Positions 49,801-61,181 of a stretch of 64,000 nt of DNA are shown here, in pieces. The stretch covers positions 53,889,571 through 53,953,570 of the forward strand of contig NC_079507.1 of the NCBI RefSeq assembly GCF_030052815.1, written 5' to 3'. The notes beneath the pieces were generated by a model. It made no database searches and was not told where the DNA came from. It worked only from the letters and a program-made list of their open reading frames with translations. Origin of the DNA: Hevea brasiliensis. Lineage: Eukaryota; Streptophyta; Magnoliopsida; Malpighiales; Euphorbiaceae. Each line of letters opens with the position of its first letter. Within the stretch, counting starts at the first letter, position 1. The position numbers and the translations under genes are program-made.

Positions 49801-51759
49801 ACACTATTGAGATCATCCCTCACTCTCGCATCCTCAAAAAGAGAAGCAATGTCAGTGCCTGCAAGAGGTTTCTGACCTCTTCGTACACTTTCCTTAGCAA
49901 AAAGGTCAACACATAGAGCTGTCCGACAAATACATGCTAAAGCATGCATACGGTCTGATTCTGCCCTCAAATTTCTCACCATCAGAAGCAGCCTTTTAAA
50001 CAATGAAACCTTCAAACGTAAACTTGACAATGTCAATTAAAAAAAAAAAAAAAAAACCAACAACAAAATAATTTTGTATATCTTCAAAATGTTCTTATAT
50101 CTAGTGGATATAACTGATACAAATGATGTTTTCACCCAGGAAAAGGAGAGAAAAGGAAATGAGAGAGAGAGAGGGTTCAGGGAATTTAGGGAGAGGAAGA
50201 GTTAGAGAGAAGTCTCAAGAATTTGCAACTATTCTTAACATACCTGATTACATTTCTGTGTGAACTATTATCAAAACTCATTTAGCTATTGCTAACAGAA
50301 TCTGTAACTTCTTCTGCTGCTTAGTGTACCAACAAATGTCTTTTCAAATGGTTTTCCTTACATCTTCATTGAAATTCATTTGGTGAAGAAATTATTCAAC
50401 AATTTAGCTCAAAAACTCAGAGTCTCAACAAAGCATTTCTGCTTCCTAGAGTGCCAACCATTAAGAAGCAGAATGTAGAGAACTTGCAGTTGTTATTCTA
50501 GTTTACAAGTCCCCATATAAGAAATTGTGTGCCAACCATTAAGAAGCAGAATGAATTATTCTAGTTCACAACTCCCCATATAAGAAAAACGTTTGAGATT
50601 CTTCAATTAAACAGAAGAATCCAAATCATACCTGCATATGAAGTTCAAGGAGGTGCAGATTTGTAACAACCGCTCTAACAATACTCTCCCTCGCCGAAGA
50701 AAACTCCTGTCTATCCCAAAGCATCAAAATGGCAATGATAGACTGTGAAGCCCACTCCGGCTTTCCTCCAGGCACATCAGCCAAATACAACATATTAATT
50801 CCCACCTCAAAAATCAATGCTGGATCCAACGACGACGCTAAGAAGGGGGCCAAATGTGTGACCACATCTGAAACTCCAACTAACTTCTCTGCATTGGAAT
50901 CCACCACACTACCATTGGCGCCACTAGCTGCCGCCTTCGAAACCTTCCTGATCACCTCCACGCTCCCTGATGCCACAGCCTTTACTGAATACACGAGTGG
51001 GAACACAGTAGCCCTGAAGTTCTCCACTGGTAAGATCAATGACCTTGACATTAAAGTATTTCTCCTCTTCCAAACAAAATCCACCATCGACGAAACCCAA
51101 TTAGACCTAATCGCCAAAGAATTTTCACTATCCACCAACTTATCGCCCGCTAATCTGCTCATTCTCTTCGAATCAAACTCCTGAAACAACCTCCCAACTG
51201 ATTCAAACGCGACTTTGGCAACGGCATCGGATTTATCCAACATGTTTTGCCCAATTCGCGCCCACCAGTTCGAGACCTTATCGAGCAAATTCACATTGTT
51301 TTCACAAAGAGTCACCATATCATCCCGCGCCAAAATGCAACCAAGGGTTTCAGTAATGGAAAAGCGCAAATTATCACTAATAGAATCGAAGCAAGCGGAG
51401 ATTTCAGTATTGGAATCCATTATCAGTTTAGAGAGCGAGTATGAAGGCATAGCAGCGAGAATTGAGACAGCGGCAGCAGTGACGTCCGGATCAGGGAAAT
51501 GGAGATCAGCACGAACACCAGTGCAGACGGAGTCCCAGAGATCGGCGGTGAGGCGCGTGGATCGAATCAAGTCAAAAGAGAGCTTTTTACAGACGGCGGA
51601 TGCTGGTGCAGCGACGATCTCTTCGACAGCAGTCTTGGCGATGACGGAAATGTCGCGGCCAGCAGCGGACTGCTGGAGAGCTTGGAGGAGAGCACCGGAT
51701 TGGCGTAAAGCATCATTCGAGCGGAGATCCGCTTGGATCTGAGCGAAGAGTATATCCAT
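45363..51759 (-). CDS. TPLATE: TPLATE, endocytic TPLATE/TSET complex subunit
   Basis: Minus-strand exons in gene order are 50632-51759, 49413-50009, 48583-48944, 47892-48195, 47252-47374, 46108-46563 and 45363-45878. All have GT-AG borders. They give 1,161 residues, close to the ~1,176 I recall for Arabidopsis TPLATE (At3g01780). The protein begins MDILFAQIQADLRSNDALRQ. An adaptin-like alpha-solenoid trunk covers roughly residues 1-570, and appendage-type beta regions follow. A lysine/glutamate-rich stretch (KSDDEEEEEAEDEKEKNGEK) and an alpha-helical end, EWHMLCKERSTQVN, close it. TPLATE is the core subunit of the plant TPLATE complex, an early adaptor in clathrin-mediated endocytosis at the plasma membrane and cell plate. 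The gene converges on the uL13m gene. An intron contains a (TA)n tract at 46864-46892. Confidence 0.96.
46864..46892. repeat. (TA)n microsatellite in a TPLATE intron
   Basis: About 14 TA units, in the intron between TPLATE exons 5 and 6. Confidence 0.9.
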
Positions 51760-52190
51760 CTTGGTCTATGCTGAGACCAAGATTTGAAGTTTAGTTTGAG
51801 TGAACAAGCAGAGATAGGAGTTTAGCTTTAGAGGGTATTTTTTATGACCGGAACATGGAGAAATTGAAGCGAGTTGTGAAATTTTGATTGGAAATGGAGA
51901 GAGGGCGGAGGGAGGGAAGGAAGAAAGATGATGAAAACGACAGCGCGCGAGCTTTGCTTTCAGTTGGAGAGCAGAATCGCACAGACCAATTGAGAAAGAG
52001 AGGGTGGTCGTGGTTTAGTGGGTTGGCCATTGGGCTGATCATGGTCGATGGATCAATTATTTGGGTCCAAGAGAGCTCTAATAGTTGGGCCCCATACTGA
52101 TATGTTAGAAAAAGCTGCGCATCAACACAGATGCTCAATTGAAATGGGAAAATTAACTTAAAACATAAATACGTGGATCTCATTTTTTTA
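51760..52190 (-). promoter_or_regulatory. TPLATE: TPLATE 5' leader and promoter region
   Basis: The sequence upstream of the TPLATE start codon is less AT-rich than the spacer beyond it. TGGGCT/TGGGCC (site II type) motifs occur at 52032 and 52087. No clear TATA box is visible. The assignment is by position. Confidence 0.35.
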
Positions 52191-54153
52191 TATCTATTTA
52201 TGTTTTAGCCATAACGATAATTCTAAACAAAAAATGTCTACGTATGTTATAGTGTTTTTAGCTATTCAAACAAGCTTTCCCTATAATTCTAGTTATTTTC
52301 TCTCTATAATTCCTTCTAGAGAAATATTTTCTCTCATCTTCTCGTTTCTTGTGCAGAATCAATCATTTTTTCTTTGCCTAATTGAGGCCTTCTCCTATCC
52401 CTTTTGGATGGGGGACGGCATGTCCCATGTTCAGATATTTGGATTTCTTCTCTCTCCATTCTCCGAGGTTAATTGGTGTGAATAAATAAGATTTTTTTAA
52501 GGTAAATCGAAAGTATAAAAGAGAGGGATCTGCTTACATCTACATGTTGTTAGGTACTTTGCATGCAAATTGTGAGTGTGTTCAAATCACTGATGGAGCT
52601 TCAACTGAGGAAGAGAGATTTTAATTGTACAAGAGTTGGCTACCCATCCTTATACTGTCGCCTATCACTCTGACTAAAAGAGAATTGAATGAGAAATCAC
52701 ACGGACTCTCTCTTCCCTTTTTTGTTTTCTTCCCCTATAAGTTCTACCATTCTTGGTGCCATGCTCTTGCACTTCCCATGTTTTGCTTGGAGTCTTGCTG
52801 GGTTGTTCGAAACCTTTGGGATTCTACTGCACTAAGGGCCTCTTAAATCAGGTGAAGCTAGCGACGTGCTTCCTGCATGCATCCTTCCCTCTAAATAATA
52901 GATGTCCAATGAAGAAGCTTTTTTTTTTTTTTTTTTTTTGGGTGTGGCTTTCTTCTTGCAGGGCTACATCCTTTCCTTCCGGATGTAATTTTTTAGTTTA
53001 AATGTTGATTATTTACATATTAACATATCACTTCATCGTTTTATATTAGATTTTACAGATATATATATATATATATTAAATTTATGCATAAATAAAATTG
53101 TGTAAATTTCATGTAATAAGGAATTTTATAAAGATTAAAAATATTAAATTATGTCAAAATGTGTCAGATGAATTATATTAGTAGTTAAATCAAATTAAAT
53201 GAATCCAATTATGTGATAAATAAATTATATTATTTTAAATTAATACAATATAATTTAATACTAATCATATTATATTCTGTAACTCATAAAATAAAATAAT
53301 TATGTTATTGGCACACTTCAATAATTATATAAATTTCGTGTTTCAGATTTTCAGCCCTAGTGAGAAAATTGGGAAATAATAACTCTTAAAGGGATATTAT
53401 TAAAAGTAAGTTTAGTTGGTTTATTTTTTAATTAAACTAATTGAATTAAATTGAGAAATACAAAAATAAATCTATAATTAAAATATAACAAAAATTTAAT
53501 TAAACTTTTTTTTTTTGTTAAAATTGGATTTTACTAAACTTTTCCCAACAAATCCTCGTACCAATAACTTCTAATTTTAATCAAAATTTGAGGAATCTAA
53601 TGATTTTGGTTTCATTATTGTTAATGATTTGATTTGCCTTTATTGGCACTTTTACTTTTTGGTTTTTCTTTTTTGTAATTTCTCTTTAAGGTTTTCAGAC
53701 TTGGACTAATCATAAAATCAATGAAAATAGAGAATTAAAAATTTAAAATTTAATTAAGGTTAAATCAAAATTAAATCGATATAATATTTAATAAATATTA
53801 TAAAATTATTAATAATAATACTTCATTATAATTAATATTTTTATATATTTTATAAATAATTATTAAAAAAATAAATTTTAATATGTTTTTTTTAAATAAT
53901 TTAGATATCAAATTAAAATTTTTAAATAATAACATTTAATTATTTTTAAAAAAGTTTAAAATTGAAAATTTTTTATAATAATTTTATTTGTATTAATGAA
54001 AAATAAATATTAATATATTTTATATAAAATAATAAATAAAAAAATTTATATAATAATAATAATAGAAATAATTTAAATTAACATACTAATATAATAAATT
54101 ATTAATATATTTAATTATTAAAATTGCAAGGGAATGAAATTTAAAAAAAAAAG

Positions 54154-54217
<64 letters not shown>

Positions 54218-54804
54218 CAAATAATTACAAAACAATAGTGTAGCTTAAAGGCTATTTGGCCCAAAAATGATTGCTTAATCATGTGTTCAATGCTTATTGC
54301 TACCGATTGTAAAAAAATTTTGTTGAGTAGATCAAATTAGAAAATCGATTTAAATCCAGTCGGGCTTTCGGTTCAAAATGATTTTCTCTGATTCTTAGAA
54401 ATCTGAGTTTAATATTAAAATTAGATCGAATTATGGTATGATTTCCAATTAAATTGGTCAAACCAATCAATCCGATTCGATTTTCAAAGCCATGCTCTTC
54501 TTGCTTTTGGTCTTTTCTGGTGTTTAGAAATTTAGATGATATTATTAAATAATAAATTAATAAATTTCTTAAAATTTAATGAACACTAAACATAAAAGTG
54601 AAATAGCTAAATAAAAAGATTCCAACTTTTTTTTTCACTCTTTATATTTAAAAGTTATCATAATTAACTATAAATTAATAAATTTTAATTCGTATTTAAA
54701 ATTTTAAGTTATTGAGTTTGATCTTTTAATAGTGACTTAGAAAAAATTTAACTTGAATAAGTTGAATACAAATATTAAAAAATAGAGTGGAACTTAAATA
54801 AAAC

Positions 54805-54844
<40 letters not shown>

Positions 54845-55500
54845 TTGCATTGCAAGGCCTAAAGGCAACAATATAACTAACATCATATTCAAAACATGGT
54901 TCAAATAATAATAGGACCCTCCCAAATTGTAGAAGTAGCTTGATAAAAACAAATCCATAGGCCCTATACAAGTCTAACCCTAGGCAAGATAGGTCTACTA
55001 GCAACTCAAGGATTCGACAATAACTTCTCAGCAGTGCTGCCCACCATTTTCACACTGCAAAATCTTCGAGCAAAATAGAGAACATGAAGCCAATGAAAAC
55101 ATTCAACCTCAACCAAGAAAGAAAACTCTTCATAAACAACTAGAAGATAGCCAAAGAAGGGGCCCAAGAAAGTGATAGGAAGTAAATTGGACAATAATTT
55201 AAATCAATAAATTCTTTCTACTTGTGTGAACCTATGAAGAACAACAATTGAGTATATGTGCAGCAAATAATCACAATAATAAGCTGCTTAAAAGATGTAC
55301 AATTTAATCACACAAAAATAAGACAATTTTTACATGAAAAACTCCTTCAAAGTGAAGGATAAAAACCACGGGACCTCTCTTAATCTAATTAAAATTGCTC
55401 CACTATCATAATAAAGGTTTACAACAATTAGAAACATCATAAATAATTCTCAACCAAAAACCTCAAGACAATTCAAATAAATTAACAAGAGGTAACAAAG
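52191..55500. other. Long AT-rich spacer
   Basis: No convincing gene is seen. It contains a poly-T at 52919-52939, a (TA)n at 53059-53075, a long (TA)n at 54155-54213 and a TA/GA compound repeat at 54809-54842. From about 54840 the composition is less extreme and may be old transposon sequence, but I cannot assign it. Confidence 0.5.
54155..54213. repeat. (TA)n microsatellite
   Basis: About 29 uninterrupted TA units in AT-rich spacer. Confidence 0.95.
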
Positions 55501-55529
55501 TTTTGGAGAGATGCTTAACTATTTCTTCA

Positions 55530-56002
55530 AACTATCAATCCTGAAAGAGTTAAGGCCCACAATAAGCATATTCTCGGCATGAAGATCATCCATGATCGAA
55601 AATACAAGGAGTTATGGCTTTCTCAAGAAAAATACATTGAGAAGGTACTATTGTGGTTCAATATGGCAAAAGCTAAAGCTTTAAGAGCACATCTTGCCAC
55701 ATCCTTTTAAATTGACTGTCAAATAGTCTCCTTCTAGTGAGTAAGAGAAGGAAGACATGCAAAGAATCCCTTATGCATCTGCAGTAGGGAGTTTGATGTA
55801 TGCTATGGTTTGCATTAAGCCAAATATAGTTCATGCAGTTGGTACAATTAGTAATTTCTTATCTAATCCAGGAAAGGAACATTGGAATGCAGTGAAGTGG
55901 ATATTGAGATATCTCCATGGTACTTCTAGTTTAAAACTGTGTTTTGGAACTGACAAGCCTATTCTCATTGGTTATACATATTTTGATTTAGCAGGTAATA
56001 TT
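55530..56002 (+). pseudogene. Ty1/copia pol remnant, upstream part
   Basis: The upstream part reads ILGMKIIHDRKYKELWLSQE then KYIEKVL, with several stops and a frame change near 55740. An open stretch then runs IPYASAVGSLMYAMVCIKPN, AVKWILRYLHGTSSLKLCFG and GYTYFDLAGNI. These are the end of copia reverse transcriptase and the start of RNase H. Everything upstream (gag, integrase, most of RT) is missing. The frame is cut at 56002 by an insertion and resumes at 59631. Confidence 0.88.
55998..56002. repeat. Target-site duplication ATATT, left copy
   Basis: These five copia bases directly precede TGTAACACC. They are repeated at 59626-59630 directly after TGTTACA. Joining across one copy keeps the copia frame (AGNI then DSRKSTFGYL), which confirms the outer borders. 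Confidence 0.85.
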
Positions 56003-58975
56003 TGTAACACCCCTATTTGCATAGCCTAGTATATTTTACTATTCCGGTGACCGGTATCGGTCCGAACAATTAAGAGAATTAGAACCATATCTAAGACACC
56101 TAGATAAGCCCTTAATATAAATAATTAGTAATTGCCAAATAGTTAAGTATAAAGAAGAAAAACAAGTATAAAAAATTAAATGAGCCGGGAGTCACAGCGA
56201 TGGGTGACCTTCGCAGAAAATGACTGCGAGGTCAGTCTTAACCCAAATTTCAAACCAAAAAATGTGACGCCGCGGTCCTTAGAACTAAAAGAGAAAATCA
56301 CAAAAAAGAGTTGTTAAATAGGTCAAATAATTAGGTCAGAGATCCAGAAGAAATATCGAATAACTTGCAAACCGGATTAAACTAGAGAGGGGCAATTTGG
56401 TCAATTCACCCCTAGAGCTAACTTCTGACCTAACTGTCCAATAAAATCAGAGAAAAGAAAATTTCAGAATCGAGAATTAAATTAAAGAACTAATGAAAAA
56501 ATAAATGCAAAAGAAAAAAAAAAGAAAAAAGTTTATTACATCAACTTACATCACCTTTATGACATCATCATGATGTCATAATTCATTTTAATTTCTCTAC
56601 CATAATTGACCAAGTCAAATAAGACTAAAACACATAAAATCAACACAAAATTGAAAAAAAAAATTATTTCCTTTCTTCTTCTTCCCTAGTTGTCGCCCCA
56701 CCTCTCTCACCTCACCACCATGAATGAACCTCCATGAAAACTTGAGTTCAAGCTTTCTTCCAACCACTTAACCCTACTTTGACCCAAATTAGTCCACAAA
56801 AACTTGTTAGTTCAACTTGAGAAAGCTTTAGAGGAAGGAAAAAAAAGGGAAAAATTAAAGGAAGGGAAGAATTGAAAACTCTAGTGGAGGTAAGCACTTG
56901 TACTTGGAAATTTAAGTTTATTTGTTGTGTTTCTGGCTCAATTAACTTAGATCTTAACTTAAAATCAAAAGAAAATAATTGTTGGGGGACCAAAAGAGAA
57001 TTCCGGCCAGCCTTAGTTAGGGTTTGAAATGAGTGATTTTGAAGTGTTTGAATGGTTGTTTAGGTTGAGTTATGCATGTGAAGTATGTATATATGTTTTG
57101 AATGCATTAAATTTGAATTCTATATGATTAGGGTTTTGAGCATTTTGAAAAATTGGAGAAAAAGTTTAGAATTGGTCAATTGATGTAGTTGACCTTATTT
57201 GAGTTGAGAAATTGTGACCATTTGTGGTGTGTATGAATTGTTAAAACCAAGTTTCAATTCGGATTGGTTAAAATCAATATGCAGACAACTTGACCTAGGT
57301 CCTTTTCAGGGACCAAAATTGAAAAATTGTAATTTCTCTTAGGAGACTTAGAAATTTAATTAGTAATCAATGCCAATAAAATTGACCCTCAAAATGTGAT
57401 ATATGAGTACAATTAGAACTAATAAACCTATTAAGTATAGAAAAGTCAACGTTTTGACATGAATAGTGCCACCAAACACAAAAATGTGAAAAATCCAAAA
57501 TTTATAAACCGTAATAGGAAGGATGAGTTTGTAAAAAAATTGTTGGAATTTAAGTATTATAAATGGATACTGAAGCACTTTAAATTTATGTGTTTCAGTT
57601 GGAAAGGGATCTTCGAAAGAGAAACAAAAGTTTGAGTAAATTAAGTTGACAAAAGAGGTTTGTGCACAATAAACTTTAATTTATTATTTTCTAATTGAAA
57701 ACTTATTTAACTATGCATTGTGAATTAGTTGTACTAATTATGGATTTCAAGAAATGCTATGTTTCCATTTTATGAATGGAAATTTGAACTGGAAATTGAT
57801 TTGTGTTTTGCTTGAAATGTTTGAATAACTTGATTTAAATTGTTTTTTATTCACACTTGGAATGGCAATATCATTATGTTCCTCCTCCATTTATGGGGTG
57901 AGTATGACTATATTCCTCCCTCTCTGGCTTCCCAGTCAGGAGGTGAGTTTGGATGAGTACTCATTAGCTAGCTAGCCACCTCCCTCATTGATTTCAATTA
58001 GTGAGGTGAGTATGCCTTGTCATGGTGTACACATGGCATGTTCAGAAATTTTGTGTCATACCCTAAGTTGTGTTATTGATTGGCAATACTGTGTTTATTA
58101 AATTGTTTGATCAAATTGTATTATATTAAGCTTTGAAAATTATGAAATATTCAAATTGTGAATTGTGATAAATGTGATTTGAAAATTGAAGTGTGATTAT
58201 GAAATATTTGAATTGTGAATTAATAACAAATATTTTATATTGTGCACCACTTAATATTTTTATACTCAGTAATAGCTTTCTTTGCTATCGCAGATAGAAA
58301 CAAGGAAAAATGCAGCTGAGTGAGATGCTGATTGTTGGGACTACACTGAAGTTTTTTACGGGTATTTAGTTATACCCATGTATATTAGATTTTGATTATG
58401 CATGTAAATATATGTGTGTAAATTATTTGAGCAGATGTATAAAAATTTTGAAATGTTATTTTGGGTGTGTAATGGAAGTGTAAATTATTGTAATGTTCAA
58501 ACTTATTTTTGAGTTTTGTCATGAGTGTAAATTAAATTTTCTTTAGTGAAATATGAATGAAGTTATTTAATATTATTTCTAACGACAATTGAATTGAGAA
58601 TTGTTTTGAATTATAGAGTTGGGAGAAATGATGTTGATTTGTGTTGTGGTTGTAGTTGATTTTGATGAAATAAATTATTGGAAGTGTTTTTCACAGATTT
58701 TGAAGAATTGTTTTTCCCAAATATAGATGGCACTCTGCCGAAAATTTTTTAAAATTTACTTAAAAATAAAAATGTATAAAAATTTTAATTAGTCTTTAAA
58801 CTTTAAGTAAATATTTTTAATACCTACTATAAAAGCTCACCACTTTCAAAAAGTAAGAAAATTGTTTTAAAATCTCTTGTAGTATATTTAATGGGTTACC
58901 GATAGGTGAAGCAAGGTAATTCATTAGATGTACTACGGGATTATGTTGCATTTTACTGAGGGGTAGGGTGTGACA
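56003..58975 (+). mobile_element. Gypsy-type LTR, apparently solo
   Basis: The 2,973-bp unit starts TGTAACACCCC and ends GGGTGTGACA. These are LTR-type TG...CA ends, but of a different family from the 5092 element. No primer site or internal region follows: the next base begins a Cassandra LTR. Its right flank (TGTTT) does not match its left flank (ATATT), so its own target duplication is not visible. A CCTCC...GAGGTGAGT repeated motif occurs at 57890-58010. No coding region is recognised. Confidence 0.65.
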
Positions 58976-59069
58976 TGTTTAGTAAAAGATCCCTTAGACA
59001 AATCCCACATCGACAAAGCACGGAGATGGTCTTGAGTTTAAAAAGTAATGATATATAAAATGATGGAAC

Positions 59070-59187
59070 TAATCATTAGAGACGCCTTTTGGTGGAATGG
59101 CCTGGAGAGTTAGAAGAACTCCAAGGTTAAGCGTGCTCGCTTGAGAGAAATCCTAGGATGGGTGACCTCCTGGGAAGTTCTCCATTC
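59070..59187 (+). other. 5S rRNA-like domain in the Cassandra 5' LTR
   Basis: The segment AGAACTCCAAGGTTAAGCGT, then CTAGGATGGGTGACCTCCTG and GGAAG, matches the internal A-box to C-box region of plant 5S rRNA with a few changes. It includes the polymerase III internal control region. The 5' third is diverged, so this is not a real 5S gene. Confidence 0.85.
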
Positions 59188-59264
59188 CACCTATGGAACA
59201 AAACCGTGAGGCTTATGGCCAAAGCGGACAATTCCTCTAGTGGTTGGAGCCCGATCATTACAAT

Positions 59265-59277
59265 TGGTATCAGAGCC
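59265..59277 (+). other. Primer binding site of the Cassandra element
   Basis: TGGTATCAGAGCC lies two bases after the TTACA end of the first LTR. It is the initiator tRNA-Met complement. Confidence 0.88.
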
Positions 59278-59432
59278 GCTCAAGTGTCCTCTTGGGCGAT
59301 GGTGGGGCAAACCTCAACAAGACCGCTGAGTCCCAAAAGGGGTGAAGAAAGGTCCCTTAGGCAAATCCCACATCGGCAAAGCACGGAGATGGTCTTGAGT
59401 TCAAAAAGTAATGATATATAAAATGGTGGAAC

Positions 59433-59550
59433 TAATCACTAGAGGCGTCTTTTGATGGAATAGCTTGGAGAGTTGGAAGAACTCCAGGGTTAAGCGTGCT
59501 CGCTTGAGAGAAATCCTAGGATGGGTGACCTCTTGAGAAGTTCTCCATTC
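59433..59550 (+). other. 5S rRNA-like domain in the Cassandra 3' LTR
   Basis: Second copy of the 5S-derived segment (AGAACTCCAGGGTTAAGCGT, AGGATGGGTGACCTCTTGAG), a few substitutions away from the first. Confidence 0.85.
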
Positions 59551-59625
59551 CACCTATGGGACAAAACCGTGAGGCTTATGGCCAAAGCGGACAATTCCTC
59601 TAGTGGTTGTAGCCCGATTGTTACA

Positions 59626-59630
59626 ATATT
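59626..59630. repeat. Target-site duplication ATATT, right copy
   Basis: Exact copy of 55998-56002; the copia RNase H frame resumes here. Confidence 0.85.
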
Positions 59631-60061
59631 GATTCGAGAAAGTCTACTTTTGGGTATTTGATCACCTTTGTAGGGGGAGTTGTGGCATGACAATCTAGAT
59701 TACAAAAATGCATTGCATTGTCTATTACAGAAGCTGAGTTTATTGTAGCTACTGAAGCTTGCAAAAAGTTGCTTTAGATGAAGAAATTTGTGAATGAGCT
59801 TGGATTCACAAAAAGAGGTATGTCTTATTTTGTGATAGTTAAAGTGCTATTCATCTTGGTAAGAATCCTACTTTTCATATTAAATTTAAACATATTGATA
59901 TGAGGTATCATTGGATTCAAGATGTTTTGGATTCCAAATTGCTTGAACTTGATAAAATACTCACTGATGATAATGGTTCTAATATATTTACAAAAGTTCT
60001 ACCAAGAATGAAATTTGAGACATGCCGTTTGATTATTGGTCTGGCAAATTCTTCCACATAG
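59631..60061 (+). pseudogene. Ty1/copia pol remnant, RNase H part
   Basis: The copia frame resumes with DSRKSTFGYLITFVGGVVA, then LQKCIALSITEAEFIVATEA, broken by stops near 59688 and 59777 and a frame change near 59825. It then reads NPTFHIKFKHIDMRYHWIQD and ends at TAG 60059-60061. This is the C-terminal RNase H end of copia pol. A polypurine tract (AAGAGGGGGAGAA) follows at 60064-60076. Confidence 0.88.
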
Positions 60062-60077
60062 TCAAGAGGGGGAGAAT

Positions 60078-61181
60078 TAATGGGCTTGGGTCCCTCCTAT
60101 GTGGAGAACCCAAATTGATGCCCAAATGTTTATGGCCCATTAAGGCTACATATATATGTTTGCTTTCTGTTGCGCTAGTTCACATAGCCACAAATCTCAT
60201 TTTAACAGCCCAAAAATCAGAGAAGAGAAGTGAGAAAAATAGAGAGGAAAACAGGAAGCATTTTACAGAATTTTCTGCAGAATTTTTCTAAGAGGATAGT
60301 TCACATTTATGAGATTTGGGAGCTTGTTTACCATTGGATCAAGCTAAAATTTGGTCTGCAGCATCTACACATCTGGTTCTTCATTGTGAACGATTGAGAT
60401 CTTTGAAGCTATGTTTCTACTGTTTTTGACTACTTGAATAGCTACTATTTTTCATTGATTTCTAGCATAGATTGGTTTCATCATGTTCAGCAATTGGAAG
60501 GTCATTTGTAGTTCGATTGAGCTGAATTTTGGTGGACATAATGGGGACATATTTTTCTTTAATCTGTACGGTGGAGATCGGGTTTTGACAACTAGAAGGT
60601 GGTCAATTTGGATGGACAGTAGCTATGTTTTGGTGAATTCTCTCCAAAACATAGCTGTTGTCCACCTTCTAGTTGTCAAAACCTTATCTCCACTGTTAAG
60701 ATTAAAGAAAAATATGTCCCCACTGTGCCCACCAAAATTCAGCTCAATCAGACCACAAATGACCTTCCAATTACCAGAAATGATGAAACTAGTCTGTGCT
60801 AAAAATCAATGAAAAACAGCAGCTATTCAAGTAATAAAAAATAGTAGAAGCAGAGCTTGAAACAAGATCTCCACCGTTCACAATGAAGAACAAGATGTGA
60901 AGATGCTTTAGACCAAATTTTAGCTTGATCCAATGGTAAAAAAGTTCCCAAATCTCAGAAATGTGAACTATCCTCCTTAAAAAATTCTACAGAAAATTTT
61001 GCAGAATACTCTCTGTTTTTCTCACTTCTCTTCTCTGGTTTCTGGGATGTTAAAATGAGATTTATGACTGTTTGAATTAGTACAATAGAAAGCAAACATA
61101 TATATGTAACCCTAATGGGCCATAAACATTTAGGCTTCAACATAATTGGGTTCTCCATATAGGAGGGACCCAAGCCCAACA
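60078..61181. repeat. Large inverted repeat made of two opposed copia LTR copies
   Basis: The left arm, 60078-60633, starts just after the copia polypurine tract, so it is the 3' LTR. The right arm, 60644-61181, is its reverse complement. The ends pair as TGGGCTTGGGTCCCTCCTAT against ATAGGAGGGACCCAAGCCCA (one mismatch). The centre pairs AGCTATGTTTTGG with CCAAAACATAGCT around a loop of about 10 bases. The arms differ by scattered substitutions and a small insertion. RNA from it would fold into a ~550-bp hairpin. Confidence 0.85.

Larger units (their letters stand above)
58976..59625 (+). mobile_element. Cassandra-type TRIM with 5S-like LTRs
   Basis: Two direct repeats, 58976-59262 and 59343-59625, each end in TTACA and each contain a 5S rRNA-like domain. 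Between them lie a primer site, TGGTATCAGAGCC at 59265-59277, and a purine run, AAAAGGGG, at 59335-59342. No protein is encoded. Short LTRs carrying 5S-derived sequence plus an initiator-Met primer site define the plant Cassandra family of terminal-repeat retrotransposons in miniature. It sits in the copia remnant beside the long LTR, and its right end is flanked by ATATT. Confidence 0.9.

Noticed and set aside
50729..51742. Several plus-strand open frames
   Set aside because: Antisense shadows of the 1,128-nt first exon of TPLATE.
54726..55194. Minus-strand hydrophobic open frames
   Set aside because: Short, interrupted frames in AT-rich spacer with no recognisable motif.
59070..59550. Functional 5S rRNA genes
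   Set aside because: Only the internal promoter half resembles 5S; the 5' third is diverged and both copies sit in LTRs of a TRIM.
60022..60812. Open frames in the copia LTR inverted repeat
   Set aside because: They fall in LTR sequence and differ between the two arms; no protein family recognised.
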